Under the pieces are notes generated by a model, which was given only the letters and a program-made list of their open reading frames with translations, made no database searches and was not told where the DNA came from. A program made the translations under genes and the position numbers. From Muricoccus roseus (GTDB lineage: Bacteria > Pseudomonadota > Alphaproteobacteria > Acetobacterales > Acetobacteraceae), in assembly GCF_900141905.1 (NCBI RefSeq), contig NZ_FQZF01000024.1, positions 1 to 64,000 on the forward strand: a stretch of DNA of 64,000 nucleotides, read 5' to 3'. Below are positions 26,112-35,316 of this stretch, piece after piece (the stretch's first letter is position 1; every line of letters starts with the position of its first letter).

Positions 26112-26608
26112 GAGCGATCATCCCGCCGCGCCGGTCCGCCTGGTCAGGCCGGCACGGCCGGGACCCGGACGGCGACATCGCCAACGCTGCGGATGGCTTC
26201 CAGGTTCATGCAGCGGGCCCGCCGGGTCGCCCGCTCGTCGCACTGCTCCATAAAGCGTCGACGAGGCGGCCGAGGGCGGCCCCTTTGGGAACGATGCCGA
26301 CCGCCTCGATGCGGCACCAAAATGTTCGCCGCTTCCAACGGGCCGGGTGAGCAGGCCGCGAACGGCGTCATCTGCTTAGCCGTCGCGCTGTACCGGGAGG
26401 TCGGCTCCGTCTCGTTGCGCGACCGTGCCGCACCCCCTACGCGAGCTGGGTTGGTAACCGTTCTTCCGGAAGCACCTACGCCGAGTCGGCCGTCGGGGAT
26501 GACGTCCTTCGTCATACAGGGCCGCCCTAGGCCCAGGACTCGCTTCCCCGGAGGCAAAAAAGGTAGGCATTCTTTGGATACCCGAAAGCATGCCGGGGAA
26601 GGTCAACT
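26112..26608. other. Intergenic stretch without a supported gene
   Basis: About 500 bases. Open frames on both strands exist but have arginine/proline-rich composition and no ribosome site. The last 40 bases are more AT-rich and probably carry the promoter of the histidine kinase gene; no clear hexamers are seen. Confidence 0.4.
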
Positions 26609-28171
26609 TTGCTCCGTCGAAGCGAGCCGATCGCCGGCCTAACTCCACCACGCCCCTACGTCGCGGCTGCGGTGGCAGCAGCCCTGATAGCCGCTCTGGT
26701 CGCGACGATTCCCTTCGCGCGTGTTACGATCACCGGCAGTGAGGTCATCCTGCCGGCCTACGCCGCTGCGGTGTTCGTCCTGGAGGTCATCACAGCGGCC
26801 CTTCTTTTTTCGCTGTACAGCGTGCAAAGAGGCCCCGCTTTGCTCGTTTTGGCTTCCGGCTATCTGACGGCGGCGCTTATGATTCCGGGGTGGATACTGA
26901 CCTTCCCCGGCCTTTTTTCTTCCCTGGGAATTGAGGCCGATGTACAGGCGACGGCAACGATCGCCGCCTTGCGTCGCATTACCTTTGCGCTTTTCATTTT
27001 CAGCTATGCGCTTGCTCCGTTTGGTGCCTCCGCAGGAAGATCACCCGGAGTGACGGCGACATGGACCGTCATCTGCATCTTTGCGGCCGCCGCCGCGGTG
27101 ATGTGGCTGATTGCGCGACAGCAAATGTCGTTGCCCACTTTCATGCGGGATGCGCGAAATGTAACAGCCCTTTGGTCGATCGTGCCGGCAGCCGCCATGG
27201 CCATCTACGTGACGAGCATGGCCATCCTCATCCGGCGGCGCCGAGCAGCGCTTGATATTTGGGTTTGTCTCGTTGTCTTCTCGCTCGTGATCGAGCTGAC
27301 CTTGCTCTCCTATATCAGCAGCGGCGTGCGGCTCAGTGTCGGCTGGTGGGGTGGGCGGGTATATGGCCTTGCAGCAGCGGGCACCGTTCTGCTGGTCCTG
27401 CTCGCGGATACAACGGCGGTCTATGCCCGGCTGGCCCGCTCGGTTGCCGCTGAGCAGCGCGCCCGCCAGAACCGGCTGACGGCTATGGAAGCCCTGTCCG
27501 CTTCGATTGCCCATGAGATCAACCAGCCCCTGGCAAGCATCATCACCAATGCGGACGCCGGATTGCGCTGGCTGACCCGAGCGGAGCCACGGATCGATAA
27601 GGTGGATGCAAGCTTGCGGGCCATCGTGTCCGAAGGGCATCGGGCCAATAAGATCGTCCTGGGCATCCGCACCATGTTCATGAAGGGTGCACAAGAACGG
27701 GCGCTGGTGGACCTCCCGAAGGTCATCACCGACGTCACGCGATCTGCGGCAGAAGAGGCGAATCTTGCCGGCGTCTCCATAAGCGTCCTGTTGGATCCCC
27801 AAACGCCCGCCGTCATCGGCAACTCGGTCCAGCTCAGGCAAGTCATTCGGAACCTTGTTGAAAACGCCATAGATGCGATGAAAACCATTAGCGACCGTCA
27901 GCGTGAGCTCTCCATAGAGACCCGGAGACTGGCTGATGGAGAAGTAGAGATCACGGTGCGGGATACGGGCACAGGGCTCGAACCCGGAATGGAAGAGCGG
28001 GTCTTCGAACCGTTCTTCTCCAGCAAGCCCGGCGGGATGGGCATGGGGCTGATGTTCTGCCGCGCGGTGGTCGAGGCGCATGGAGGACGGCTCTGGACTT
28101 CGGCAAATGTCCCGCGAGGCGCTATATTTCACGTGTCACTGCCCGCGGCGGAGATGAATAGCCGCGACTGA
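26609..28171 (+). CDS. Sensor histidine kinase with MASE4-like membrane sensor
   Basis: 520 residues. The N-terminal ~260 residues hold seven or eight TM helices in a MASE4-like arrangement. A HisKA helix carries the phospho-acceptor in SASIAHEINQPLASIITNAD. The HATPase_c domain has the N box NLVENAIDAM, D box RDTGTGL and G box GGMGMGLMF. It starts at TTG 26609 with GGAAGG seven bases upstream; no ATG start keeps the first TM. The FixJ-type regulator follows 10 bases later, so they form a two-component system. The signal sensed is unknown; MASE4 domains are membrane sensors of undefined ligand. Confidence 0.92.
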   Translation: MLRRSEPIAGLTPPRPYVAAAVAAALIAALVATIPFARVTITGSEVILPAYAAAVFVLEVITAALLFSLYSVQRGPALLVLASGYLTAALMIPGWILTFPGLFSSLGIEADVQATATIAALRRITFALFIFSYALAPFGASAGRSPGVTATWTVICIFAAAAAVMWLIARQQMSLPTFMRDARNVTALWSIVPAAAMAIYVTSMAILIRRRRAALDIWVCLVVFSLVIELTLLSYISSGVRLSVGWWGGRVYGLAAAGTVLLVLLADTTAVYARLARSVAAEQRARQNRLTAMEALSASIAHEINQPLASIITNADAGLRWLTRAEPRIDKVDASLRAIVSEGHRANKIVLGIRTMFMKGAQERALVDLPKVITDVTRSAAEEANLAGVSISVLLDPQTPAVIGNSVQLRQVIRNLVENAIDAMKTISDRQRELSIETRRLADGEVEITVRDTGTGLEPGMEERVFEPFFSSKPGGMGMGLMFCRAVVEAHGGRLWTSANVPRGAIFHVSLPAAEMNSRD

Positions 28172-28181
28172 GAGGCTGGTC

Positions 28182-28826
28182 ATGGCAGAGCAATCCATCG
28201 TCTTCATCGTCGATGACGATGCATCGATCCGCGCTTCCCTTGAGAATCTCCTGGCTTCCGAAGGCTATGCAACCCAGGCCTTCGACTCGCCCCAGGCCTT
28301 CCTGAGCGCCGACCGACCGGACCTTCCGGGATGCCTCGTGCTCGATGTGCGCCTGCGCGGCAACAGCGGCCTCGAGTTCCAGCGTGACCTCATACGGCGC
28401 GGGTTGCGGATTCCGACTGTCTTCGTCACGGGCCATGGCGACGTGCCCATGTCGGTCGCGGCGATGAAGGCCGGGGCCATCGAGTTCCTGCTCAAACCCT
28501 ATCGCGACCAGGATCTGCTCGATGCCGTGCAGAAGGGCGTCGAGCTGGACCGGCATCACCGCAGGCAAGCGGCGGAAGTGGCCGAGCTACGCGCGCGCTA
28601 CGCGGCCATGACCCCACGCGAGCGAGAGCTCATGCCCCTCGTCGCCAGCGGCATGCTCAACAAGCAGATCGCGGCGAAGCTGCAGCTCAGTGAGGTCACG
28701 GTGAAGGCACACCGGGCGCAGATCATGCAGAAGCTGGAGGTGTATTCGCTCGCCGAGCTGGTGCGCGCCGCCGATAGACTCGCGACGGAAGGCCAGACGG
28801 GTCGATCAGCGGATGCCATCGCATAA
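28182..28826 (+). CDS. FixJ/NarL-type response regulator
   Basis: 214 residues: a receiver domain with the acidic pair VDDDAS, phospho-acceptor Asp in LVLDVRLRGNSG, Thr in VFVTGHGD and Lys in FLLKPYRD, then a LuxR-type helix-turn-helix (MTPRERELMPLVASGMLNKQ and SEVTVKAHRAQIMQKL). It is co-transcribed with the kinase and should be its partner, activating nearby promoters when phosphorylated. Confidence 0.95.
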   Translation: MAEQSIVFIVDDDASIRASLENLLASEGYATQAFDSPQAFLSADRPDLPGCLVLDVRLRGNSGLEFQRDLIRRGLRIPTVFVTGHGDVPMSVAAMKAGAIEFLLKPYRDQDLLDAVQKGVELDRHHRRQAAEVAELRARYAAMTPRERELMPLVASGMLNKQIAAKLQLSEVTVKAHRAQIMQKLEVYSLAELVRAADRLATEGQTGRSADAIA

Positions 28827-28837
28827 TTGACGCCACC

Positions 28838-28858
28838 AAAGGCTCTCGTTGAGCCTTT
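28838..28858. terminator. Hairpin between regulator and lone receiver
   Basis: A perfect 8-bp stem AAAGGCTC / GAGCCTTT with a 5-base loop, 12 bases after the response regulator stop. The A/T ends could work as a terminator on both strands, or reduce expression of the receiver gene that follows. Confidence 0.45.
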
Positions 28859-28888
28859 GCCCGGGTGGAACTGGCAGGCGGCGCAGCG

Positions 28889-29242
28889 ATGTTGGCTATC
28901 GTCGAGGACGATCCGTCCGCCCGCGCCGCGCTCAGCAGCCTCCTCGGCGCGATGGACTTCGTGGCGGTGGGCTTTCCGGACGCGGCCAGCTTTCTCGAAT
29001 TCGGCGATCTGGACCAGGTCGGCTGCCTGATCGCCGATGTTCGCCTCCCCGGCATGAGCGGCCTGCAGCTTCATCTCTGCCTACGCGCCGCGGGACGGAA
29101 CCTGCCGACCATCCTGATCACGGCCTATCCCGACCCGACCTCATCACGAAGCGCGCTCGATGCAGGAGTACGGGCATATCTCGCCAAGCCCGTGCAGCCC
29201 GAGGAGCTGCATGCATGCCTGGAGGCGATCCTCGGCTTATGA
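28889..29242 (+). CDS. Stand-alone receiver domain protein
   Basis: 117 residues, receiver domain only: acidic pair VEDDPS, phospho-acceptor Asp in LIADVRLPGMSG, Thr in ILITAYPD and Lys in YLAKPVQP. It has no output domain. ATG 28889 puts the first strand at the usual place; GTG 28865 would add eight residues. Following the kinase/FixJ pair, it may act as a phosphate sink, a second target of the kinase, or a link in a relay. Confidence 0.88.
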   Translation: MLAIVEDDPSARAALSSLLGAMDFVAVGFPDAASFLEFGDLDQVGCLIADVRLPGMSGLQLHLCLRAAGRNLPTILITAYPDPTSSRSALDAGVRAYLAKPVQPEELHACLEAILGL

Positions 29243-29359
29243 CACGCGCCCGGCGCGGTTCCACCCTCCCTTGGTCTTGGGGAACCGACCCGAAGGTCTG
29301 ATGGTCCCGATCTCCTTCCATTCCCTAGGCTTGCGGCCAGCCGAATGGAGATATGCGCC

Positions 29360-30013
29360 ATGCCGACCGCCGCAGCCGTCGCGGGACAGAGCCTGCTCGA
29401 TCCCACCAACCACATGCTGATCATGATAGATTTCCAGTCGCAGATGGCCTTCGCGACAAAGTCGATCGATGCGGTCACGCTGCGCAACAATGCCGCGCTG
29501 GTGTCCGAGGCTGCCGCTGGCTTCGGGGTCAGCACAATCCTGACCACAGTGGCGGAGAAGTCCTTCTCCGGTCCGATGTTCGAGGAGATCACGCGCGCTT
29601 TCCCGGGCGGAACGCTGCTTGACCGCACCTCCATGAACACCTGGGAGGACAAGGCGGTGATCGCGGAGGTGAACCGCATCAGCAAGCCCCGCATCGTGCT
29701 GGCCGGACTCTGGACCTCGGTTTGCATCGTCGGTCCCGCCCTGTCGGCGATCGACCAGGGCTTCGAGGTCTATGTCATCGCGGACGCCTGCGGCGACGTG
29801 TCTCAGGAAGCCCATGAGCGCGCGATGGAGCGCATGGTCCAGGCGGGTGCCCGGCCGGTCACCTCCCTGCAATACCTGCTGGAACTGCAGCGCGACTGGG
29901 CGCGTACCGAGACCTATGAAATGACCACGGGTATCGCGAAGAAGTACGGCGGCGCCTACGGCCTCGGCATCATCTATGCGAAGTCGATGTTCGGTGCCTC
30001 GGAGGGGCACTGA
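29360..30013 (+). CDS. Isochorismatase-family cysteine hydrolase (YcaC-like)
   Basis: 217 residues. The catalytic triad is visible: Asp in LIMIDFQSQM, Lys in TTVAEKSFSG and nucleophile Cys in LWTSVCIVGPALSA, the last following the YcaC pattern. YcaC-type proteins form ring-stacked oligomers and hydrolyse an unidentified amide or ester. ATG 29360 has GGAG nine bases upstream and is preferred to ATG 29345. It lies downstream of the two-component genes, perhaps as one of their targets. Confidence 0.9.
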   Translation: MPTAAAVAGQSLLDPTNHMLIMIDFQSQMAFATKSIDAVTLRNNAALVSEAAAGFGVSTILTTVAEKSFSGPMFEEITRAFPGGTLLDRTSMNTWEDKAVIAEVNRISKPRIVLAGLWTSVCIVGPALSAIDQGFEVYVIADACGDVSQEAHERAMERMVQAGARPVTSLQYLLELQRDWARTETYEMTTGIAKKYGGAYGLGIIYAKSMFGASEGH

Positions 30014-30171
30014 AGGTTAGCAAGATGGCCTCGGACGAACAGGCGCCTCCCGGTTAGCATCGGATTCGGACGGTGCCCGAAGGCAGGCCATCGGCGCCGC
30101 TGATCGGCACGTCCAGCCTGCCGCATGCGGCAGGAACAACCACCAGGCCCAAGGCAGAGGGACCGAGCAAC

Positions 30172-31008
30172 ATGGCCTATGTGACCACCAGCGACGGTAT
30201 CGAGATTTTCTACAAGGACTGGGGTCCCAAGGATGCCCAGCCGATCATGTTCCATCACGGCTGGCCTCTTTCCAGCGATGACTGGGACACGCAGATGCTC
30301 TTCTTCGTCCAAAGGGGCTTTCGCGTCGTCGCCCATGACCGCCGCGGCCACGGGCGCTCGGCCCAGGTGAGCGACGGCCATGACATGGACCACTATGCGG
30401 CCGATGCCTTCGCGTTGGCCGAACATCTCGACCTGCGGAACGCCGTCCATATCGGACACTCCACCGGCGGCGGTGAGGTCGCCCGCTATGTCGCGAAGCA
30501 TGGACAGCCCGCGGGGCGCGTTGCGAAGGCGGTGCTTGTCAGCGCCGTGCCGCCGCTGATGCTCAAGACCGACGCCAACCCCGAGGGCCTCCCGATCGAG
30601 GTGTTCGACGGGTTCCGCAAGGGCGTCGCCGACAACCGCGCGCAGCTCTTCCTCGACGTCGCCTCCGGCCCGTTCTACGGCTTCAACCGCCCGGACGCGC
30701 AGGTCTATCCCGGCGTGATCCAGAACTGGTGGCGTCAGGGCATGATGGGCAGTGCGAAGGCGCATTATGACGGCATCAAAGCCTTCTCCGAAACGGACCA
30801 GACGGAGGATTTGAAGGCGATCACCGTGCCGACGCTCGTGATGCATGGTGACGACGATCAGATCGTGCCGATCGCGGATGCGGCGCTGAAGGCCATCAGG
30901 CTGCTGAGGCACGGCACGTTGAAGGTCTACCAGGGCTACCCGCACGGAATGCTCTCGACCCATGCCGACCGCATCAACGCGGATCTGCTCGCCTTCATCC
31001 GCAGCTGA
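30172..31008 (+). CDS. Alpha/beta hydrolase (non-heme chloroperoxidase / aryl esterase type)
   Basis: 278 residues. It starts [18 protein letters not shown] as in the perhydrolase/chloroperoxidase group. The oxyanion region is [12 protein letters not shown], nucleophile Ser in [14 protein letters not shown], Asp in [10 protein letters not shown] and His in [10 protein letters not shown]. These enzymes hydrolyse esters and can make peracids. The start at 30172 is the family-typical N-terminus, with GAGGGA about ten bases upstream. A hairpin follows. Confidence 0.92.
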   Translation: MAYVTTSDGIEIFYKDWGPKDAQPIMFHHGWPLSSDDWDTQMLFFVQRGFRVVAHDRRGHGRSAQVSDGHDMDHYAADAFALAEHLDLRNAVHIGHSTGGGEVARYVAKHGQPAGRVAKAVLVSAVPPLMLKTDANPEGLPIEVFDGFRKGVADNRAQLFLDVASGPFYGFNRPDAQVYPGVIQNWWRQGMMGSAKAHYDGIKAFSETDQTEDLKAITVPTLVMHGDDDQIVPIADAALKAIRLLRHGTLKVYQGYPHGMLSTHADRINADLLAFIRS

Positions 31009-31078
31009 TTCCTCGCGTGGTGCCTGCGTGCGCCGGTCTCCTCGCCGGCAGCGTCCAAGGCTTCCTGACCACACGCTG

Positions 31079-31105
31079 GCCGGCGCCACCAATCCTGGCG
31101 CCGGC
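31079..31105. terminator. Hairpin, probable terminator of the 30172 gene
   Basis: A perfect 10-bp stem GCCGGCGCCA / TGGCGCCGGC with a 7-base loop, 70 bases after the hydrolase stop and upstream of the next operon. No T-run follows. Confidence 0.5.
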
Positions 31106-31234
31106 AGCCCCCGGCATCCTGCTCGGTGGGCTCGTTCTGAAACACCATCCGCCCAGTCCCTCGTTGCCGCGTGAGGAATGCACGCAACATCCGTGCGGCC
31201 GGCTGCCCGGCCGTGGCGAAGGAGATGCCGCCCG

Positions 31235-33193
31235 ATGCGCGAGCCCATGCGTCGCACCGTCACCGGGGGCCTGGCGGCCCTCGCCTTCACCCTTTCGAGC
31301 CGGAGCTCCGCCATGGCCGCCAACACCGCGCCGGACATGATCATCCAAAACGGACGGATCACGTCGCTCGACCGGAGCAACCCGGCCCCCGAGGCGGTGG
31401 CGATCACCGGCGGGCGCTTCTCGGCTGTGGGCGATGCCTCCGCCATCCTGCCGACGGCGGGGCCGGAGACGCGGGTGATCGACCTGCGCGGCCGGCGCCT
31501 CATCCCCGGCCTCTTCGACAACCACCTGCACGTCATCCGCGGCGGGTTGAACTTCAACATGGAGCTGCGCTGGGACGGCGTGCGGAGCCTGGCCGATGCG
31601 ATGGACATGCTGAAGCGCCAGGTGGCCATCACGCCGCCGCCGCAATGGGTGCGGATCGTGGGCGGCTTCACCGAGCATCAGTTCGTCGAGAAGCGCCTGC
31701 CGACGCTGGACGAGATCAACGCGGTGGCCCCGGACACGCCGGTCTTCATCCTGCACCTCTATGACCGCGCCTTGCTGAACGCCGCCGCGCTGCGGGTGGT
31801 GGGCTACACGAAGGACACGCCCAACCCGCCCGGCGGCGAGATCCAGCGCGCGCCGGATGGCACGCCGACGGGCCTGCTCCTGGCCCGGCCCAACGCCACC
31901 GTTCTCTACGCCACCCTGGCCAAGGGCCCGACCCTGCCCTTCGACTACCAGCTGAATTCCACGCGCCACTTCCTGCGCGACCTGAACCGGCTGGGGGTCA
32001 CCAGCGCCATCGATGCGGGCGGCGGCTACCAGAACTACCCGGACGACTACAAGGTGATCCAGAAGCTGGCCGAGGATGGCGAGCTGACGGTCCGCATCGC
32101 CTACAACCTCTTCACCCAGAGGCCCAAGCAGGAGAGGGACGACTTCCTCCGCTGGACGCAGAGCGCGAAATACCAGCAGGGCGACGACTACTTCCGGCTG
32201 AACGGCGCGGGCGAGATGCTGGTCTTCTCTGCGGCCGATTTCGAGGACTTCCGCGTGGAGCGGCCGGAGATGCCGCCCGAGATGGAGCCGGAGCTGGAGG
32301 CGGTGGTGCGCATCCTGGTGCAGAACCGCTGGCCCTGGCGGCTGCACGCCACTTACGACCAGACCATCTCCCGCGCTCTCGATGTGTTCGAGAAGGTGAA
32401 TGCCGAGATGCCGATCGGGGATCTTCACTGGATCTTCGACCATGCGGAGACGGTGAGCGAGAAGTCTCTCGAGCGGATCGCCCGGCTGGGCGGCGGCGTG
32501 GCCGTGCAGCACCGCATGGCCTATCAGGGCGAATACTTCGTGGAACGCTATGGCGCCTGCGCCGCCGAGGCCACGCCGCCGGTCGCGAAGATGCTGGAAA
32601 TGGGCGTGAAGGTCTCGGCGGGCACGGATGCGACGCGCGTCGCGTCGTACAACCCGTGGGTCGCCTTGTACTGGATGACCACGGGCCGCACCGTCGGCGG
32701 GCTGCGCATCACGCCCGAGCGCAACACGCTGGACCGTGAGACGGCGCTGCGGATGCTGACGGAGAAGGTTACCTGGTTCTCTAACGAGGAGGGCAAGAAG
32801 GGCGCCATCATGGAGGGGCAGCTGGCGGATCTCGCCGTGCTGGACCGCGACTATTTCGCCGTTCCGGGTGACGAGATCCAGGACATCACCTCCGTGCTCA
32901 CGCTCGTGGGTGGCAGGGTGGTGCACGGCACGGGCGATTACGCCTCCATGGCGCCCCCGCTGCCCCCCGCCATGCCGGATTGGTCGCCCGTCCGCCGCTT
33001 CGGCGGCTATCAGGACCGGCGCGCAGAGGCGCCCGGCGCCAGGGGCGCCTTCGCCCTGGCCGGCGCGCGCTGCTGCGATGCCGCCTGCGGGGTGCATGGC
33101 CACGACCACGCCCGCGCCTGGGCGGCCGCTACCCCGGCGGGTCAGGACCAGGGCTTCTGGGGTGCGCTCGGCTGCTCCTGCTGGGCCTTCTGA
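31235..33193 (+). CDS. Exported amidohydrolase (YtcJ-like) with Cys/His-rich tail
   Basis: 652 residues. An N-terminal secretion signal (MRRTVTGGLAALAFTL, cleaved near AMAA) is of Tat type. The amidohydrolase barrel has the metal motif FDNHLHV near residue 95, a HAETVSEKS segment, and the final metal Asp in SAGTDATRVASYNPW. The C-terminal strand domain ends PGDEIQDITSVLTLVGGRVV. After residue ~600 a tail with five cysteines and three histidines (RCCDAACGVHGHDHARAW and GCSCWAF) could bind metal; this is unusual for the family. ATG 31235 has AAGGAG ten bases upstream; 31247 is a possible alternative. DoxX follows after one base. Confidence 0.9.
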   Translation: MREPMRRTVTGGLAALAFTLSSRSSAMAANTAPDMIIQNGRITSLDRSNPAPEAVAITGGRFSAVGDASAILPTAGPETRVIDLRGRRLIPGLFDNHLHVIRGGLNFNMELRWDGVRSLADAMDMLKRQVAITPPPQWVRIVGGFTEHQFVEKRLPTLDEINAVAPDTPVFILHLYDRALLNAAALRVVGYTKDTPNPPGGEIQRAPDGTPTGLLLARPNATVLYATLAKGPTLPFDYQLNSTRHFLRDLNRLGVTSAIDAGGGYQNYPDDYKVIQKLAEDGELTVRIAYNLFTQRPKQERDDFLRWTQSAKYQQGDDYFRLNGAGEMLVFSAADFEDFRVERPEMPPEMEPELEAVVRILVQNRWPWRLHATYDQTISRALDVFEKVNAEMPIGDLHWIFDHAETVSEKSLERIARLGGGVAVQHRMAYQGEYFVERYGACAAEATPPVAKMLEMGVKVSAGTDATRVASYNPWVALYWMTTGRTVGGLRITPERNTLDRETALRMLTEKVTWFSNEEGKKGAIMEGQLADLAVLDRDYFAVPGDEIQDITSVLTLVGGRVVHGTGDYASMAPPLPPAMPDWSPVRRFGGYQDRRAEAPGARGAFALAGARCCDAACGVHGHDHARAWAAATPAGQDQGFWGALGCSCWAF

Positions 33194-33194
33194 G

Positions 33195-33584
33195 ATGAAC
33201 CCCACCGGCACCCGCATCCTGACCTGGATCGCCCTGCTCGGCCTTTGCGCCGCCTACATCCAGGGCGGGCTGAACAAGCTGCTCGACTTTCCCGGCGCCG
33301 TCGCGGAGGCCGTCCATTTCGGCCTGCCGCTGCCGGCCGTCACGGCGGCGCTGACCATTGTATTGGAACTGCTGGCCAGCCTCCTCATCCTCACGGGGCG
33401 GTTGCGCTGGCTCGGGGCACTGGCCCTCGCGGCCTTCACCCTGGCCGCCACCTTCATCGCCCTGCGCTACTGGGAGATGCCCGTGGGGCAGGGCCGCTTC
33501 ATGGCGGCCAACGCCTTCTACGAGCATCTGGGCTTGGCAGGGGCCTTCCTCCTCGTCGCCTTGTGGGACGGGAAGCGGGCATGA
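33195..33584 (+). CDS. DoxX family membrane protein
   Basis: 129 residues with four TM helices. It has the DoxX-like start WIALLGLCAAYIQGGLNKLL and the ELLASLLILTGRLRWLGALA segment. DoxX proteins are small inner-membrane proteins, some linked to redox balance or thiosulfate oxidation. The ATG comes one base after the amidohydrolase stop, and its own stop overlaps the MFS start (ATGA), so all three are one coupled operon. Confidence 0.88.
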   Translation: MNPTGTRILTWIALLGLCAAYIQGGLNKLLDFPGAVAEAVHFGLPLPAVTAALTIVLELLASLLILTGRLRWLGALALAAFTLAATFIALRYWEMPVGQGRFMAANAFYEHLGLAGAFLLVALWDGKRA

Positions 33585-35164
33585 GCGGCTCCCCACCCGG
33601 CGCCTTCGCCCCGCTGCGCCAGACCACCTTCGCCGTGGTCTGGGCGGCGACCGTCCTGGGCAATACCGGCACCTTCATGCGCGACGTGGCCAGCTCCTGG
33701 CTGGTGACCGATCTCGCGGCCGGGCCGGCGGCCGTCTCCCTGATCCAGGCGGCCGGCACCCTGCCGGTCTTCCTGCTGGCCATCCCGGCGGGCGTGCTGT
33801 CGGATATCCTGGACCGGCGGCGTTTCCTCATCGCCATCCAGGTCCTGCTCGCGGCCGTCAGCCTGTCCCTGATGGCGCTCTCCTATGCCGGGCTGATGAC
33901 GGTCACGGCCCTGGTCGCCCTGACCTTCCTCGGCGGCATCGGCGCGGCGCTGATGGGCCCCACCTGGCAGGCCATCGTGCCCGAGCTGGTGCCACAGCGG
34001 GAGATGAAGGCGGCCGTCGCGCTCAACTCGCTCGGCATCAACATCGCCCGCTCCATCGGGCCGGCGGCGGGCGGGCTTCTGCTGGCGAGCTTCGGCGCCG
34101 CCCTGACCTATGGCGCGGATGTGGCGAGCTATGTCTTCGTCATCGCCGCCCTGCTCTGGTGGAAACGGCCGGCGAAGGTGGATGAGCCGCTGCCGGAGGA
34201 GTTCGGCGGCGCCTTCCGGGCGGGGCTGCGCTATGCGCGCGCCAGCCGGGAACTCCATGTCGTGCTGCTGCGGGCGGCCATCTTCTTCGCCTTCGCCAGC
34301 GCCGTCTGGGCGCTGCTGCCACTCGTCGCGCGCAACCTCCTGGGCGGGGATGCCGGTTTCTACGGCATCCTGCTGGGCGCCGTCGGCATCGGCGCCATCG
34401 CCGGGGCGCTCCTCCTGCCGCGGCTGCGTGCGGGGCTGAGCGCCGATGGGCTGATGCTCACCGCCGCCCTCGTGACGGCCGGGGCGATGGCCATGCTCGC
34501 CCTGGCGCCACCGCGCTGGGCAGCCCTGGCCGTCCTCATGCTTCTGGGCGCCGCCTGGATCATCGCCCTCACCACCCTGAACGGCACGGCCCAGGCGATC
34601 CTTCCGAACTGGGTTCGCGGGCGGGCATTGGCGGTCTACCTCACCGTCTTCAACGGCGCGATGGCGCTGGGCAGCCTCGGCTGGGGCGCCCTGGCGGAGG
34701 GGTTGGGCGTGCCGCTGACCCTGCTGGTCGGCGCGGCCGGCCTGGCCGTCGTGGCCCTGGCTCTGCACCGGGTGAAGCTGCCGGTAGGCGAGGCCGATCT
34801 GGTTGCCTCCCATCACTGGCCGGAACCGCTGGTGGCCGAGCCGGTGGCGCATGACCGCGGGCCCGTCCTCATCCTCATCGAATACCGCGTGCGGAAGGAC
34901 GACCGCGCTCCGTTCATCCGGGCGATGCATCGCTTCTCGGCCGAGCGCCGGCGCGACGGCGCCTATGGCTGGGGGATCACGGAGGACGCGGCGGATCCGG
35001 AGAAGCTGGTGGAGTGGTTCATGGTGGAATCCTGGGCCGAGCATCTCCGGCAGCATCGGAGGGTGTCGCGCGCTGATGCCGACCTGCAGACGGTGGCGCT
35101 GCGCTTCCATGCCGGGCCGGAGGCGCCCGTGGTGCGGCACTTCCTGGGGCTGGGGAAGAGCTGA
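33581..35164 (+). CDS. MFS transporter, MFS_3 (transmembrane secretion effector) type with C-terminal ABM-like domain
   Basis: 527 residues. Twelve TM helices of MFS_3 type (FAVVWAATVLGNTGTFMRDV, the DILDRRRFLIA loop 2-3). After the last TM a cytoplasmic ~95-residue domain (LILIEYRVRKDDRAPFIRAM, then WGITEDAADPEKLVEWFMVE) looks like a dimeric alpha/beta antibiotic-biosynthesis-monooxygenase fold. It probably exports or moves a small molecule linked to the amidohydrolase. The start overlaps the DoxX stop. Confidence 0.9.
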   Translation: MSGSPPGAFAPLRQTTFAVVWAATVLGNTGTFMRDVASSWLVTDLAAGPAAVSLIQAAGTLPVFLLAIPAGVLSDILDRRRFLIAIQVLLAAVSLSLMALSYAGLMTVTALVALTFLGGIGAALMGPTWQAIVPELVPQREMKAAVALNSLGINIARSIGPAAGGLLLASFGAALTYGADVASYVFVIAALLWWKRPAKVDEPLPEEFGGAFRAGLRYARASRELHVVLLRAAIFFAFASAVWALLPLVARNLLGGDAGFYGILLGAVGIGAIAGALLLPRLRAGLSADGLMLTAALVTAGAMAMLALAPPRWAALAVLMLLGAAWIIALTTLNGTAQAILPNWVRGRALAVYLTVFNGAMALGSLGWGALAEGLGVPLTLLVGAAGLAVVALALHRVKLPVGEADLVASHHWPEPLVAEPVAHDRGPVLILIEYRVRKDDRAPFIRAMHRFSAERRRDGAYGWGITEDAADPEKLVEWFMVESWAEHLRQHRRVSRADADLQTVALRFHAGPEAPVVRHFLGLGKS

Positions 35165-35316
35165 ACCGAAAGGCCCGCCGGGCCGAGCTCCGCTTCAGGC
35201 GCGGCATGCGCCTCTCCCATCCCGCCCGCAGGCTTAGCGGGCCATTCGAGGGCGCCAGCAGGAGGGTTCCCCCGCCTCCCCCGATCGGACACGATCTCCG
35301 GAGATGCGACCGGGGG

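Noticed and set aside
26144-26557. A 137-codon leftward frame in the gap before the kinase
   Set aside because: No ribosome site and a biased composition. One short stretch in a second frame (WCRIEAVGIVPKGAALGRLV) looks protein-like, but I could not place it.
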